From assembly GCF_028649535.1 (NCBI RefSeq), contig NZ_JAQSJE010000009.1:62001-126000 (forward strand): a stretch of DNA of 64,000 nt. The letters run 5' to 3'. Shown here one piece after another: positions 63,632 through 64,000 of the stretch. The number at the start of each line of letters is the position of its first letter. Within the stretch, counting starts at the first letter, position 1. Below the pieces are notes generated by a model. The model worked only from the letters and a program-made list of their open reading frames with translations, made no database searches and was not told the DNA's origin. The stretch is from Mannheimia cairinae. Lineage in GTDB: Bacteria > Pseudomonadota > Gammaproteobacteria > Enterobacterales > Pasteurellaceae. Position numbers and translations under genes: made by a program.

Positions 63632-64000
63632 TTATTCTTTTGATTTCCAAACTAATGGATCGACACCTTTATGGATAAGATGTTCGTGTTCTTCAATTTT
63701 AAACACAGGCTCTTGACCATTTTTTACTTGGCGGATGTAGTCTTTTAAAATAATCCACACTAACGGAGCTAAAATTAGAATGGCAATTAGGTTAATTACC
63801 GCCATTGATGCCATTACAGTATCCGCAAATGCCCAAACAATACCACCGTCTCTTACTGCACCAAAATAGACGAAGAAGAGAACAATCGCTCTGAATCCCC
63901 AAACAAACCACGCTTTATTTTTGATATAGCGAATGTTTGTTTCTGCATAAGCATAGTTACCGATAATAGAGGTAAAGCTAAAGAGTAAAATAATAAATGC
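63632..64000 (-). CDS. Sodium:alanine/glycine symporter (AGCS), C-terminal part
   Basis: The frame is open to the right edge; about 122 C-terminal residues are visible. SFTSIIGNYAYAETNIRYI and FVYFGAVRDGGIVWAFADTVMASMAVINLIAILIL are the late conserved blocks of the AGCS family (AlsT/DagA), with three membrane segments and a hydrophilic end (KGVDPLVWKSKE). Imports alanine or glycine with sodium. The N-terminal part lies outside the window. Confidence 0.85.
   Translation of the reverse strand, partial: AFIILLFSFTSIIGNYAYAETNIRYIKNKAWFVWGFRAIVLFFVYFGAVRDGGIVWAFADTVMASMAVINLIAILILAPLVWIILKDYIRQVKNGQEPVFKIEEHEHLIHKGVDPLVWKSKE

Overview
The window is a piece of a Pasteurellaceae chromosome. The extended Apl-type DNA uptake signal (ACAAGCGGT) occurs throughout, often as inverted pairs that form terminators. 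Gene order and protein families are of the Haemophilus/Actinobacillus/Mannheimia type, and the DNA is AT-rich. Mannheimia or Actinobacillus is the best guess; the sequence alone does not give the species.

Positions 1 to about 20,100 are the right part of a prophage with a contractile (myovirus-type) tail. Its left half (integrase, lysis, replication, packaging, capsid) lies outside the window. The order is head-tail joining and neck genes, sheath, tube, tail assembly chaperone with a -1 frameshift, tape measure with two putative cell-wall hydrolase domains, baseplate (Dit-like, plug, hub, spike, gp25-like, J, DUF2612), tail fibre and fibre chaperone. Several genes inside this module do not look structural. 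They are a free-standing phage-type RNase-like protein (1292-1996), two antirepressor-type proteins (4997-5515 and 11071-11922, the second behind a C4-like antisense RNA), a secreted beta-domain protein, a SHOCT-domain protein with a stop codon near its start, and a tiny membrane protein. At the right end a short leftward operon encodes an acidic 69-residue protein followed by an Aca2-like helix-turn-helix regulator. Its sigma70-type promoter carries a perfect inverted repeat between the -35 and -10 boxes. This is the usual layout of an anti-CRISPR (acr-aca) operon, and it is the strongest candidate for something undescribed here.

Positions 20,100 to 20,677 are non-coding, with three copies of GTGGGTGTTTT that may be integrase arm sites near the prophage end. 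From 20,678 the chromosome is mostly conserved housekeeping DNA. It starts with a folate-independent methionine synthase set (mesX, mesD and a flavin reductase) and a DinJ/YafQ-type toxin-antitoxin pair. Then come serS, smpB, ycjX, a CYTH protein, yoaH, truC/yqcC, trpCF, a 26-residue membrane protein, mnmC, ubiX, darP, pmbA, hpt, a MarC-family gene, moeA/moeB, tRNA-Asn, yfbV, yciCBA-yciI, glnE, yacL, yihI, hemN, lptD, glnS, a MarR regulator with a Gdx-type exporter, efp and epmB (target and first modifying enzyme of the same pathway), ppc, a major porin, a decayed gene, and the C-terminal end of a sodium:alanine-type symporter.

All functional calls come from reading the translations and motifs by eye; no database search was run.
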